Positions 9,752-18,991 of a stretch of DNA of 35,830 bases are shown here, one piece after another. The notes under the pieces are model-generated. The model searched no databases. It saw only the letters and a program-made list of their open reading frames with translations, and had not been told where the DNA came from. Source of the DNA: CAYSYM01 sp964435115 (GTDB lineage Bacteria > Chloroflexota > UBA6077 > CF-72); contig CAYSYM010000039.1 in the NCBI GenBank assembly GCA_964435115.1, positions 1 to 35,830 on the forward strand. The letters run 5' to 3'. Within the stretch, counting starts at the first letter, position 1; each line of letters begins with the position of its first letter. Position numbers and translations under genes: made by a program.

Positions 9752-11098
9752 GTGCCTAGCGTGCGGCGAGCCCTGCTGGCGGCCGGGTACGCCGTGTTCG
9801 TCGTGGGCGGGCTGGCTGCCGGCTGGCTCGGCCTGGGCAGCCTCGCGGCATCCAGTCGCCCTGGCCAGGCTCCTCCCACTCCCCGCGTGGAGCCACGCCC
9901 GGCGCTGCGCGACTTCGACCAGGCGGCTCCGCCCTTCAGCCCGGCCGGGGAGGCACGACCCGCCGAGTCGCCCCTGGGCACGTCGCCTGAAGGCAAGCTG
10001 TCTATCCTCCTGCTGGGGATCGACCAGCGTCCCGATGAAGCTGCCAGCGGCAGGGACCCCGGCCGCACCGACACCATGCTGCTGGTCTCGGTCGACTACT
10101 CGGGGCGGACCGTTTCGATGGTCTCCATCCCGCGCGACGGCTTCGTGGTCATCCCCGGCCGCGGCGGCAACCGGGTGAACGCCGCGTACACGTACGGCGA
10201 GCTCGACACGCGCGGCGGCGGTCCCGCCCTCGCCAAGCAGACGGTCGCCCAACTCTTCGGCGTGCCCGTCGACCGCTACGCCCTCGTCGATATCCGTAGC
10301 CTGGAGCGCATCATCGACCTGCTGGGCGGCATCTGGATCGACAACCCGAGGCGGCTCGTCGACACCGCCTATCCGACCGACGACTACGGCTACCAGCGGA
10401 TCGACATCCCAGCCGGGTTGCAGCTCATGAACGGCACGGTCGCCGTCCAGTACGCCCGCACGCGCTACCCAGACTCGGACTTTGGCCGGGAGGCGCGCCA
10501 GCAGCAGGTGCTTCTCGCGCTGCGCGACCGCGCCCTGCAGCTCGACGTCATCCCACGCCTCCCGGCGCTCATGCCCGAGCTGCTGCGCCTGGTCCGCACC
10601 GACCTCACGCCGGCCGAGGTGGCGCAGCTCGCCAGCTTCGGCCGCGACCTGGATCGCACGCGCGACATCGTGAGCCTGCAGCCAGATGAGAGCCTGACGC
10701 CCAGCTACACCGGCTCGCGCGGGGCCTCCTACGTGCAGCTCACGCCGGCGTATCTCGCCGAGGCACGCCTGGTGCTGACGCAGCCTCGACTCGCGGCCGA
10801 ACGGGCGCGGATCGCCATCCTCAACGCGGGCGCGACCCCGGGCTCGGGCAGCGCGGTGGCCGACCTGCTGCGCAGCCGCGGCCTGGTGGTCGAGACGATC
10901 GCGGCCGGTGGCGCCACCGCCGTGACCACCCGCATCGAGGCCGGGCCCTCGGCCCGTCTCTCCGCCCAGACGGTGGCCAGACTGCTCGGACTGCCAGAGT
11001 CCGCGCTCAGGGTGGACGACGTGGACGGCTCGGCGGTGCGGCTCGTCCTGGGCGCTGACTTCCAACTCCCCGTCGCCTCCGCCCGCCGGACGGGTTGA
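9752..11098 (+). CDS. LCP (LytR-CpsA-Psr) family cell-wall glycopolymer transferase
   Basis: LCP proteins move glycopolymers from undecaprenyl-phosphate carriers onto peptidoglycan or proteins on the outside of the membrane. A single N-terminal helix (ALLAAGYAVFVVGGLAAGWL) is followed by a Pro-rich linker. The LCP domain follows: LLLGIDQRP, a GRTDTMLLVSVD block with the conserved Arg and Asp, VSMVSIPRDGFV, and TRYPDSDFGREARQQQVLL with its Arg/Asp/Arg lipid-phosphate set. A LytR_C domain ends the protein (IAILNAGATPGSG onward). Total length is 448 residues from GTG 9752. GTG 9710 in frame would add 14 residues, and the choice is uncertain. It is the only envelope gene here and appears monocistronic. 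Confidence 0.85.
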   Translation: MPSVRRALLAAGYAVFVVGGLAAGWLGLGSLAASSRPGQAPPTPRVEPRPALRDFDQAAPPFSPAGEARPAESPLGTSPEGKLSILLLGIDQRPDEAASGRDPGRTDTMLLVSVDYSGRTVSMVSIPRDGFVVIPGRGGNRVNAAYTYGELDTRGGGPALAKQTVAQLFGVPVDRYALVDIRSLERIIDLLGGIWIDNPRRLVDTAYPTDDYGYQRIDIPAGLQLMNGTVAVQYARTRYPDSDFGREARQQQVLLALRDRALQLDVIPRLPALMPELLRLVRTDLTPAEVAQLASFGRDLDRTRDIVSLQPDESLTPSYTGSRGASYVQLTPAYLAEARLVLTQPRLAAERARIAILNAGATPGSGSAVADLLRSRGLVVETIAAGGATAVTTRIEAGPSARLSAQTVARLLGLPESALRVDDVDGSAVRLVLGADFQLPVASARRTG

Positions 11099-11248
11099 AC
11101 CCAGCCAGGTGGGCCAACGTGCGCCCCGATTCCACGCCAGAGCGGCCGGCTTGCCGGGGCAGCTCGAACGCGGAGCGCTTCACGCTGAGCCGTGCGCCCC
11201 GCGGGTACCATGGCAGCTCCACCCCAAGGCCCCCGGAGGTACAGCGTC

Positions 11249-11950
11249 GTGACGACTTCGCTCAGCGCGGGACAATCGCCCCTCACAGCCAAGCAGCTCC
11301 GCTTTCTGCAAGCGACGGACAGCCCGACGATCGCCAACGCCGTCGAGCAGTTCACGGTGCGCGACCGCTGCGAAGGGTTCATCGGCGGCTCCGTGCGCGC
11401 GCTCTTTCCGGACCTGGGGGTCATGGTCGGCGCCGCGCTCACCGTGACCATGACGAGCCGGCCCGGCCCGGTGGCCGGACGGGAGGGGTACTGGCGGCTG
11501 TGGGAAGCCCTCGAGCAGGCGCCCCGGCCGTCCGTCGTGGTGGTCCAGGATCTGAGCGGCGAGCCGACGCGCTGCGCCTACTTCGGCGAGGTGATGGCCA
11601 CTATCGCCTCACGCCTGGGTGCGGTCGGCGTGGTGACCAACGGTGGTGTGCGCGACCTCGCGGAGGTCCGTGCGCTCGGGTTGCACTACTTCGCGCCCTA
11701 CGCCGTCGTCTCGCACGCCAACTTTGAGATCCTGGAGGTGGGGCGGGACGTGGTGCTGGACGGCCAGGTCGTGCGCACCGGGGACCTGCTCCACGGCGAC
11801 GTGAACGGCATTGTCATCGTCCCGGCCGAAGTGCTGGCCCAGCTACCCGAGGCTGTCGAGCGGGTCCGCGCCCGCGAGCGGAGCCTGATGGAGTACGCCA
11901 GGAGCCCCGAGTTCACCCTCACCGGCGCCCGCAGGATCAGCGGCTACTGA
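11249..11950 (+). CDS. RraA family protein (4-hydroxy-4-methyl-2-oxoglutarate aldolase-like)
   Basis: The 233-residue protein carries the RraA/HMG-aldolase core: VTNGGVRDLAEVRALGLHYF holds the G-G-x-R-D catalytic/metal site, and GDLLHGDVNGIVIVP is the conserved late strand. In this family, class II pyruvate aldolases cleave 4-hydroxy-4-methyl-2-oxoglutarate or oxaloacetate to pyruvate using a divalent metal. Some members instead regulate RNase E or act on acid sugars. The GTG at 11249 is chosen for GGAGG ten nt upstream (11234-11238); an ATG at 11210 is an alternative. It converges with the SDR gene. A role in sugar-acid or aromatic breakdown is inferred. Confidence 0.8.
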   Translation: MTTSLSAGQSPLTAKQLRFLQATDSPTIANAVEQFTVRDRCEGFIGGSVRALFPDLGVMVGAALTVTMTSRPGPVAGREGYWRLWEALEQAPRPSVVVVQDLSGEPTRCAYFGEVMATIASRLGAVGVVTNGGVRDLAEVRALGLHYFAPYAVVSHANFEILEVGRDVVLDGQVVRTGDLLHGDVNGIVIVPAEVLAQLPEAVERVRARERSLMEYARSPEFTLTGARRISGY

Positions 11951-12020
11951 CGCCAGGGACGAAGCTGCGCGCAAGCCACGGCGCCTCGGGGCTGAGCCGG
12001 GGTAACCAGGCAGGTCCGAC

Positions 12021-12815
12021 TCAGGTGCCCATCACCAGGCCGCCGTCGACGTTGATCGCCTGCCCGGTCATGTAGTCGGAATCCCGGCTCGCCAGGAAGG
12101 CCACCAGTCCGGCCACGTCCTCCGGCGTTTCCGGCCGGCCGAGCGGGATGCCCGCCGTGCGGCGCTTCCAGGCCTCGCCGGGTGCCCACCCCTCGATGGC
12201 CGACCAGTCCGCGTCGAGCTTTGCCCACAGGGGGGTATCGACCACGCCGGGGCAGATGCAGTTCGACGTGATCCGGTGCGGTGCCAGCGCCTGCGCCGCC
12301 GAGCGCGTCACGCTGATCACCCCCGCCTTCGAGGCCGCGTAGTGGGCGGTGAGCGGCAGCCCCCCGCGGTAGCCGGCGATCGAGGCCGTGTGGATCAGCT
12401 TCCCGCGCAGCTCCGAGCCCGGCATGGGGTCCTGCTGGACCATCCGTCGAGCCGCGGCCTGGAGCACGAAGAAGACCGCGCGCAGGTTCACGTTCAGCAT
12501 CCGGTCCCAGTCATCTTCGCTCAGCTCGAGCAGCGGCCGGCCCTGGATGATCCCCGCGTTGTTGAACAGCACGTCCAGCCGCCCCCAGCGCTGGCACGCG
12601 ACGTCCACCATCCGCTGCACGTCGGTGGCCTTCGTCACGTCGGCCTCGACTGCCACCTGGCCGAGCTCCTCGGCCAGCCGTCGGGCGGCCTCGCCGTCCA
12701 GGTCCGCCAGCACAAGGTGGGCGCCCTCTTCGGCCAGACGCCGGGCGCAGGCAGCGCCAATCCCGCCGGCCGCGCCGGTGACCAGCACGCTGCGTCCCTC
12801 GAGGCGCCCGCTCAT
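12021..12815 (-). CDS. Short-chain dehydrogenase/reductase (classical SDR)
   Basis: The 264-residue protein is a full classical SDR. TGAAGGIG (residues 13-20) binds NAD(P), D39/D41 region (LVLADLDG) suggests NAD preference, NNAG is at 85-88, and the catalytic set is Ser145, Tyr159 and Lys163 (HYAASK). The C-terminal GQAINVDGGLVMGT is typical of sugar-alcohol or hydroxy-acid dehydrogenases. The ATG at 12815 starts the fold normally; an upstream in-frame start (12845) would add ten unlikely residues. It follows the FGGY kinase on the same strand after about 160 nt, so a kinase-dehydrogenase pair for a polyol or sugar acid is inferred. Confidence 0.85.
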   Translation of the reverse strand: MSGRLEGRSVLVTGAAGGIGAACARRLAEEGAHLVLADLDGEAARRLAEELGQVAVEADVTKATDVQRMVDVACQRWGRLDVLFNNAGIIQGRPLLELSEDDWDRMLNVNLRAVFFVLQAAARRMVQQDPMPGSELRGKLIHTASIAGYRGGLPLTAHYAASKAGVISVTRSAAQALAPHRITSNCICPGVVDTPLWAKLDADWSAIEGWAPGEAWKRRTAGIPLGRPETPEDVAGLVAFLASRDSDYMTGQAINVDGGLVMGT

Positions 12816-12973
12816 CGCCGCGGTCCTCCCGCGCGCGCCTGCCATCCACTCATGCTCGCCATCGGAATTCCCGCTCCTCTCCTGGACTCCACCGCCGGTC
12901 GATCCCCGGTGGGTCGGTGGGCCACGACTCGATCCAATGCCGCGCCATGGTGGCGCACCTTCTCGGCCCCATG

Positions 12974-14467
12974 CTACAGCCCGCGCGGCACGAGCAACTC
13001 GTACAGTCGCTGCTGGCGATCCGCGGCGGCACGGAAGCGCTCCGTGTGCGCGGGGATGGGGTCGTAGACCCGGCGCCCGGCGGGCTGCACCTCCTCGAGT
13101 GGTTTCGGCAGCCGCCCCAGCACCTCGAGGGCGAGCAGCGCCGCGCCGCGGCTCGACGCCTGCAGCTCGGTGGAGGCCAGGACCGGCCGGCCGAGCACGT
13201 CGGCCATGATCTGCATCCAGGTCGGCGAGCGGAGGAGCGCGCCCCCGGTCGCCACGATCTGGCGCCCCTCCGGGGCCGCCTGGCGGAGCCGTGTGTCGAT
13301 GTGGAGGAAGCGCAAGGCCACCGCTTCCAGCGCCGCCCGAAGGATCTCAACCGGCTGCGTGTGCAGACCCAGCCCGACGATGGCGCCCCGCGCGTCGGCG
13401 GCCCAACCGGGGCTGCGCTCGCCGGCCCAGAAGGGAAGGATTGTCAGCCCGTGGCTGTCAGGCTCCAGCCTCGCCAGCGCCTGCTCGGCCGCTCGCACGG
13501 GCGGGAGCCGGAGTGCACCCCGCAGCCACGCGAACAGGCTGCCGCCGTCGTTCAGGGCGCCGCCCAGGACGACGCGCTGGTCGTCCACGCGGTAGCTCCA
13601 GAGCCCCCACGGTACCTGGAACGCATCCGCGCGCCAGACCACGCGCTCGGCGCCGGATGTGCCGACCATCAGCGCGTACCGCTCGCGGGTGGCGCAGCCG
13701 GCTCCCAGGTTGCTCGTCGCGCCGTCGCCCACGGCCGGTAGCCACGGCACGCGGCTCAGCCAGGGCCAGCGGGCCGCGAAGGGCGCGCCCAGGCCCTCGA
13801 AGGGCTGGTCGAGCGGCCTCAGTGGCGAGAGCTGCTCCCGCCGCAGCGGCAGGTGTCGGAGGAGCGGCTCGTCCCACGTCCGGGTGTGCTGGTTCAGCAG
13901 CCCCGTCCCCGAAGCCATGGAGACGCTCGCGCCCGGGCGGCCGAACAGACGGAGATGCGCGTACTCGCCGAACGACAGCCAGCGGTGGACCCGCGTGAAC
14001 CGGTCCGGCTGGGCACGGGCGAGCCACCGCAGCCTGGCCGGCCAGTAGCTCGAGTGCAGCACGCACCCGGTGCGGGCGTGGACGGCGCGCGCGTCCAGCT
14101 CCAGCTTCAGCGCCTCGGCCTCGGCGCGGCTGCGCGCATCCATCCACAGGTAGACGGGTGTCGCGGCTCGTCCCTGCTCGTCGACGCCCACGAGGGAGTG
14201 CCAGAACGTCGTCGCCGCCACCGCGGCCACGGCCCCGGTGTCGCGCCACTGCGCGGCGACGCCGTCGATCGCCTCGCAGACGTGCTCGAACAGGAGGTCC
14301 GGGTCTAGCTCGGCGCCGCCGTCGGGCGTGGCCCGCGGGCGGTAGGCCACCTGGGCGCCGACATCGCGGACGCGGGCGCCCGTGGCGTCGTAGAGGCTGG
14401 CGCGACAGGACGAGGTGCCGACGTCCAGCGCGAGGACGAACGGCGGGTGGGACGACGCACGGCGCAT
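12974..14467 (-). CDS. FGGY-family carbohydrate kinase (gluconokinase/xylulokinase-like)
   Basis: The 497-residue protein has the sugar-kinase actin fold. The phosphate-1 loop is LALDVGTSSCRASLYD near the N-terminus. The adenosine and substrate lobe includes GTSGAERVVWRADA, FWAGERSPGWAADARGAIVG and GRQIVATGGALLRSPTWMQI. The last two match the FGGY signature region of gluconate/xylulose kinases, where the conserved glycines bind ATP. It phosphorylates a sugar or sugar acid with ATP; the exact substrate is not readable from sequence. ATG 14467 is preferred over GTG 14473. The S9 peptidase gene diverges from it 116 nt away. No strong terminator was found before the SDR. Confidence 0.85.
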   Translation of the reverse strand: MRRASSHPPFVLALDVGTSSCRASLYDATGARVRDVGAQVAYRPRATPDGGAELDPDLLFEHVCEAIDGVAAQWRDTGAVAAVAATTFWHSLVGVDEQGRAATPVYLWMDARSRAEAEALKLELDARAVHARTGCVLHSSYWPARLRWLARAQPDRFTRVHRWLSFGEYAHLRLFGRPGASVSMASGTGLLNQHTRTWDEPLLRHLPLRREQLSPLRPLDQPFEGLGAPFAARWPWLSRVPWLPAVGDGATSNLGAGCATRERYALMVGTSGAERVVWRADAFQVPWGLWSYRVDDQRVVLGGALNDGGSLFAWLRGALRLPPVRAAEQALARLEPDSHGLTILPFWAGERSPGWAADARGAIVGLGLHTQPVEILRAALEAVALRFLHIDTRLRQAAPEGRQIVATGGALLRSPTWMQIMADVLGRPVLASTELQASSRGAALLALEVLGRLPKPLEEVQPAGRRVYDPIPAHTERFRAAADRQQRLYELLVPRGL

Positions 14468-14583
14468 GGACACCAGGCAGATGTTCGGCGCTCGCGGTGG
14501 CCACGTGTCAAGAGGTGCACGGGGAGGGTAGGCCGGTCAGGTAGCCTGTGTGCCAGGAGTCAGAACGCAGGAGGCAGCCGTCG

Positions 14584-16527
14584 ATGCCTGCGACCGTCGC
14601 CCCGTACGGCGCGTGGCGCTCGCCCATCAGCGCCGCGCAGATCGCCGCCGGCGCGATCCCCCTCGGCCAGGTCCAGGTGGCCGGGGGCCACGTCTACTGG
14701 GCCGAAGGGCGGCCACTGGAAGGTGGGCGCTACGTGCTCGTCCGCCACGCGCCGGGTGGCGCGATGAGCGAGCTGACGCCGCCCGAGTTCAACGTCCGGA
14801 CCCGCGTCCACGAGTACGGTGGCGGCAGTTACTGGGTGCACGGCTCGACTGTCTTCTTCGCCAACTTCGCCGACCAGCGCCTGTATCGCCAGGACCCGGG
14901 CCAGCCGCCCGTGCCGGTGAGCCCCGAGCCGGAGGTGCCCGCCGGGCTGCGCTACGCCGACGGTCGGGCCACGCCCGATGGCCGCCTGGTAGTGTGCGTC
15001 CAGGAGCGGCACGCCGAGGGCCACGAGGCGGCGAACGAGATCGTCGTGCTGCCCGCGGACGGCTCGGCGCCGCCACGGCCGATCGTCTCTGGCCACGATT
15101 TCGTCTCCTTCCCGCGCATCAGCCCCGACGGCCGCCGCCTGGCCTGGACCGCCTGGGATCACCCGCGCATGCCGTGGGACGGCAGCGAGCTGTGGGTGGG
15201 CGACTTCGCCGCCGATGGAAGCCTCTCCGGCGCACGCCGTGTCGCGGGCGGGGCAGCGGAATCGATCTTCCAGCCATCGTGGGGCCCCGATGGAACGCTG
15301 TACTTCGTCTCCGACCGCAGCGGCTGGTGGAACCTCTACCGGCTGCCCGGCGCTGGCAGTGGCGCCGAGCCGCTCGCGCCCATGGAGGCCGAATTTGGCC
15401 TGCCGCAGTGGGTGTTCGGCCTCTCAGCCTACACGTTCCTGCCAGACGGCCGTATCGCCTGCACCTACACGCATGAGGGCCGCAGTCACCTCGGCCTGGT
15501 GGAGCCTGGCACGCCAGGGGTGAGACCGCTCGACGTGCCGTACGTGGAGATCGGTTACCTGCACGCCGTGGGGGGCCGCCTCGCCTGCGTGGCCGCCTCG
15601 CCCACCGAGGCGGCGGCGGTCGTGCTGCTAGACGTCTCGTCGGGCGGCGTGGAGGTCCTCCGCCGTAGCACGGACGTCCACGTCGACGCGGGCTACGTCT
15701 CCGTGGCCCACCCGATTAGCTTCCCGACCGAGGGCGGGCTGGAAGCCCACGCGCTCTTCTACCCACCTACGAACGCCGACTACCTGGGTCCCACGGGCGA
15801 GCGTCCCCCGCTCCTGGTGCTCAGCCACGGCGGGCCGACCGCCGCCACCACGGCCGGCTTCCGCCTGGAGATACAGTTCTGGACCAGCCGCGGCTTCGCC
15901 GTCGTGGACGTCAACTACGGCGGCAGCACCGGCTACGGCCGTGCCTACCGGGAGCGACTCAACGGCGCCTGGGGGATCGTGGACGTGGCCGACTGCATTA
16001 ACGCCGCCCGCTACCTGGCGGCGCGGAACGAGGTGGACGGCAGACGGCTGGCCATCCGCGGTGGCAGCGCCGGCGGCTACACCACGCTCAGCGCCCTGAC
16101 CTTCTCCGATGCCTTCGCCGCCGGCGCCAGCTACTTCGGCGTCGCCGACCTCGAGGCGCTGGCCCGCGACACCCATAAGTTCGAGTCGCGCTACCTGGAC
16201 ACTCTGGTCGGGCCGTACCCGGAGGCAAAGCAGGTCTACCGGGACCGCTCGCCGATCCACTTCACAGACCGCCTCTCGTGCCCGGTCATCCTCTTCCAGG
16301 GGCTCGAGGACCGGGTGGTCCCACCCTCGCAGGCGGAGTCGATGGCGCGCGCCCTACGGACGAAGGGCGTGCCCCACGCCTACCTGGCCTTCGAGGGCGA
16401 GCAGCACGGCTTCCGCAAAGCCGAGACCATCCAGCGCACGCTCGAAGCGGAGCTCGCCTTCTACAGCCGCGTCTTCGGCTTCCCGCTGCCCGACGCCATC
16501 GAGCCCGTCGAGATCGAGAACCTCTGA
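14584..16527 (+). CDS. S9 family (prolyl oligopeptidase/acylaminoacyl-type) peptidase
   Basis: The 647-residue protein has an N-terminal beta-propeller (repeated PDG/SPDGRRLAW blades) and a C-terminal alpha/beta hydrolase. The catalytic triad is Ser495 in GGSAGGY, Asp576 in GLEDRVVP and His608 in EGEQHGFR. The oxyanion region is LLVLSHGGPTAAT. This is the acylaminoacyl-peptidase/dipeptidyl-peptidase group of S9, which removes acylated or other N-terminal residues from short peptides in the cytoplasm. No signal peptide is visible. ATG 14584 has AGGAGG ten nt upstream. It is convergent with PdxA2 with a 110-nt spacer that contains a GC-rich inverted repeat near 16618-16632. No functional link to its neighbours is evident. 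Confidence 0.9.
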   Translation: MPATVAPYGAWRSPISAAQIAAGAIPLGQVQVAGGHVYWAEGRPLEGGRYVLVRHAPGGAMSELTPPEFNVRTRVHEYGGGSYWVHGSTVFFANFADQRLYRQDPGQPPVPVSPEPEVPAGLRYADGRATPDGRLVVCVQERHAEGHEAANEIVVLPADGSAPPRPIVSGHDFVSFPRISPDGRRLAWTAWDHPRMPWDGSELWVGDFAADGSLSGARRVAGGAAESIFQPSWGPDGTLYFVSDRSGWWNLYRLPGAGSGAEPLAPMEAEFGLPQWVFGLSAYTFLPDGRIACTYTHEGRSHLGLVEPGTPGVRPLDVPYVEIGYLHAVGGRLACVAASPTEAAAVVLLDVSSGGVEVLRRSTDVHVDAGYVSVAHPISFPTEGGLEAHALFYPPTNADYLGPTGERPPLLVLSHGGPTAATTAGFRLEIQFWTSRGFAVVDVNYGGSTGYGRAYRERLNGAWGIVDVADCINAARYLAARNEVDGRRLAIRGGSAGGYTTLSALTFSDAFAAGASYFGVADLEALARDTHKFESRYLDTLVGPYPEAKQVYRDRSPIHFTDRLSCPVILFQGLEDRVVPPSQAESMARALRTKGVPHAYLAFEGEQHGFRKAETIQRTLEAELAFYSRVFGFPLPDAIEPVEIENL

Positions 16528-16637
16528 GCGGGCGCACGCCAACGCCAGCTCCCTGCCACTCGCCGGCACGCCGTGAAGCGAACCCCCCGGGGCGAGTCTG
16601 GCCAGGCGGACGGCGCCCGGCCGCCGCGGCCGCTGCG

Positions 16638-17669
16638 TCAGGGGCGGGAGCCTGAGCGGGTGCGGGCGCGGTTGGCGGCCATCTGCGCGGCCAGGGTGAT
16701 CGCCGCCAGCAGGTTCTCCTCGCTCGCCCGACCCGTGCCGGCGATGTCGTAGGCTGTGCCGTGGTCGACCGAGGTCCGAACGATGGGCAGGCCGAGCGTC
16801 ACGTTCACTGTGTCGTGGAAGCCGGCGAACTTGGACGGGATGTGGCCCTGGTCGTGGTACATAGCCACCGCGGCGTCGAACTCGCCGCTGGCGGCCCGCA
16901 GGAAGACCGTATCGGGCGGTACCGGTCCCGCCACGTCCCACCCCTCGGCCGCGAGCTGGCGGACCGCCGGCTCGATCTGCTCCTGCTCCTCGGTCCCGAA
17001 GAGGCCGTGCTCGCCGGCGTGCGGGTTTAGCCCGGCGACCGCCAGCCTGGGCGCGCGCCCCACGATGTCGCGCGCCGCGTCGCCCGCGAGCCGGGCCGCC
17101 GTGACGATTCGCTCGGTCACTACTAGGTCGATCGCCCGCCGCAGCGAGACGTGCGTGGACACGTGCACGACCCGCAGCCGCGGGGAGGCGAGCATCATCG
17201 CCACCTGCTCGTCTGGCACGCCCGCGAAGCGCGCCAGCAGCTCCGTGTGGCCGACGCCCACCCAGCCGGCCGCGCTGAGCGCCTCCTTGTTCAGCGGCGC
17301 GGTCACCACGGCGCCGGCCGCTCCCTCAAGCGCCAGCCGCGTGGCCCGTTCGAGGTACTCGTAGGCCGCGCGGCCGGCCGCGGCCGACACCCGCGAGCGT
17401 CCCACTCGCTCGACGTCGATGTTCGCCAGGTCGATCAGGTCGATCGTGCCGGGGGCCTCGCCGCCACCGTTCGGCCCGTCGACGGCACGAACCTCGAGCG
17501 GAAGACCGGTGATGCGGACCGCCGCGCGCATCGCGCGCAGCTCGCCGACCACGACCGGCCGACTCTGCTCGTACACCGCGCGGCGCGCCAGCGCCTTGGC
17601 GACGATCTCCGGGCCGATGCCGGCCGGGTCGCCCATCGTGATGGCGAGGACAGGGAGTGGTGAGGTCAT
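16638..17669 (-). CDS. pdxA2: PdxA2-type 4-phosphohydroxy-acid dehydrogenase
   Basis: The 343-residue protein is a member of the PdxA family, an NAD-dependent, metal-dependent dehydrogenase with decarboxylation. ITMGDPAGIGPEI opens the fold and the metal-binding histidines are visible at H141 (VGHTELL), H217 (LNPHAGEHG) and H272 (YHDQGHIPSK). Classic PdxA makes the vitamin B6 precursor, but the gene overlaps by 4 nt (ATGA, 17666-17669) a four-carbon acid-sugar kinase gene. In known pathways, kinase plus PdxA2 turns D-threonate or D-erythronate into the 4-phosphate and then dihydroxyacetone phosphate and CO2. I therefore call it PdxA2 by context. It is the last gene of the long minus-strand train. 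Confidence 0.82.
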   Translation of the reverse strand: MTSPLPVLAITMGDPAGIGPEIVAKALARRAVYEQSRPVVVGELRAMRAAVRITGLPLEVRAVDGPNGGGEAPGTIDLIDLANIDVERVGRSRVSAAAGRAAYEYLERATRLALEGAAGAVVTAPLNKEALSAAGWVGVGHTELLARFAGVPDEQVAMMLASPRLRVVHVSTHVSLRRAIDLVVTERIVTAARLAGDAARDIVGRAPRLAVAGLNPHAGEHGLFGTEEQEQIEPAVRQLAAEGWDVAGPVPPDTVFLRAASGEFDAAVAMYHDQGHIPSKFAGFHDTVNVTLGLPIVRTSVDHGTAYDIAGTGRASEENLLAAITLAAQMAANRARTRSGSRP

Positions 17670-18928
17670 GCGGGATCCTCTTGGTCCATGTTGAAGGATC
17701 GCACGGCGTCGAGGAGCTGGCGCGGGCCGCCGAACCCGCCCGCCTTAGTGACCACCGGGACGCTGTCCCAGGGGCCTCCGACGAGCCGGCCGGCCGGGAC
17801 CCCGGGCGCGAGCTCCCCCGTGACCCGCAGCGTGCCCACCCCGAGCAGCTCGCACAGGTGGCGTGCCGTGGCGCCGCCCACCAGCACCAGGCCGGCCGGC
17901 CGGAAGCGACGCGCCCAGGCCGCCGCGGTCTCCGCCACCGCCTCCGCGTGCGCGCCGGCGTCGCGCCCCGTCCCTTCCGGCGGCCGGGTACGCAGGACGG
18001 CTACTTGCCGCCCTCCCGCCGGCGGCTGCGCTTGCTGCCCCGGCCCCACCGCGACAACCGCGGCGTCCGCCTGGCGCTGCAACAGCTCGATCTGCTGCAG
18101 CGTCGCCTCAGCCGGACTGCCGGCCACGACGAGGACCGTCCCCTTGAACTCCGGAGCGGTCCCGCGTCCCGCCCTGGTGGGCGCGCCGCCCGCGGCGCCG
18201 GCTGCGCGCTCCGGGGCGGGCCGCCAGGGGTGCTGGCGGAATGCTTGCTGGAGCGCCCACCGCGCCGCCCGGGCCGCGCCCGCCGAGCCTGCCAGCAGCA
18301 GGTCGTGCCGCGCCCACCAGGCCTCCACAACGGCGCGCAGGCATGCCGCCGAGTCCGCGTCCACCGCCAGCAGCCGCGACCCTGCTGCCAGCCGCCGCTC
18401 CACCGCCAGGCGCATCGCCGCCGGCCCGGCTCGCGCCACGTCGAGCTCCACGCCGGCGGCCGTCTCGCCCAGCAGGGCGACGAGGCTGGGTGCGTCGAAG
18501 GCGGTGTCCCGGCCCACAAGCCTCAGCGCTCCGCCGAGCAGCAGCCTCCCCTGCTCGGGGAACGCCGGCGCCACCAGCGCACCGCGCAGGCCCGCCCCGT
18601 CCACCGCGCCCCGCACCACCGCGCCTACCTGCCCCCGCAGCGTCGAGTCGATCTTCGCGAACAGCCGCTCGCAGCCGAGCGCGCGGAGCTGTCCGGCCAC
18701 CGCGCGGGTAGATTCGTAGGCCGCGTCGGCGGGCCGCTCGCGAACGTCCAGGTCCACCGCTACCACGGCGGCGTCGATCGGCTCGCGGGGCGTCTGCAGG
18801 CAGACAACCACCTCCAGACCGGCGGCGCCGAACGCACCTGAGGCGTCGCACGCGCCGGTGAAGTCGTCGGCCAGGATCGCCAACCGTGGTGGCGTGAGTC
18901 GTTCGGAAGGCGGATGCGGGGGTAGCAT
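17666..18928 (-). CDS. otnK: Four-carbon acid sugar kinase (DUF1537, OtnK/DtnK type)
   Basis: The 420-residue protein has the two-domain DUF1537 kinase build. The N-terminal domain opens with LAILADDFTGACDASGAFG and has FAKIDSTLRGQVGA; the C-terminal nucleotide-binding part has GLVLVGGATARHLCELLGV and ends TKAGGFGG. Family members phosphorylate tetronates or 3-oxo-tetronates at C4 with ATP. The linker near residues 245-270 is longer and Ala/Arg/Gly-rich. It overlaps PdxA2 by 4 nt, so the two enzymes should work together. The LarA-like gene is 63 nt upstream on the same strand. Whether the substrate is threonate, erythronate or another C4 acid is not decided by sequence. Confidence 0.85.
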   Translation of the reverse strand: MLPPHPPSERLTPPRLAILADDFTGACDASGAFGAAGLEVVVCLQTPREPIDAAVVAVDLDVRERPADAAYESTRAVAGQLRALGCERLFAKIDSTLRGQVGAVVRGAVDGAGLRGALVAPAFPEQGRLLLGGALRLVGRDTAFDAPSLVALLGETAAGVELDVARAGPAAMRLAVERRLAAGSRLLAVDADSAACLRAVVEAWWARHDLLLAGSAGAARAARWALQQAFRQHPWRPAPERAAGAAGGAPTRAGRGTAPEFKGTVLVVAGSPAEATLQQIELLQRQADAAVVAVGPGQQAQPPAGGRQVAVLRTRPPEGTGRDAGAHAEAVAETAAAWARRFRPAGLVLVGGATARHLCELLGVGTLRVTGELAPGVPAGRLVGGPWDSVPVVTKAGGFGGPRQLLDAVRSFNMDQEDPA

Positions 18929-18991
18929 TCGGCCCAGCCCGTGCTCGGCACTCTGGCAGCATCCCGTGCGGGACAGACCGCGTGGGGCGTG

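Noticed and set aside
14481..14511. Possible minus-strand promoter for the FGGY gene (TTGACA at 14506-14511, GAACAT at 14481-14486).
   Set aside because: The 19-nt spacing and poor -10 make it weak, and it would leave almost no leader.
16618..16632. GC-rich inverted repeat between the convergent S9 peptidase and PdxA2 genes as a terminator.
   Set aside because: Six-base arms with a 3-nt loop and no T-tract are within chance for this composition.
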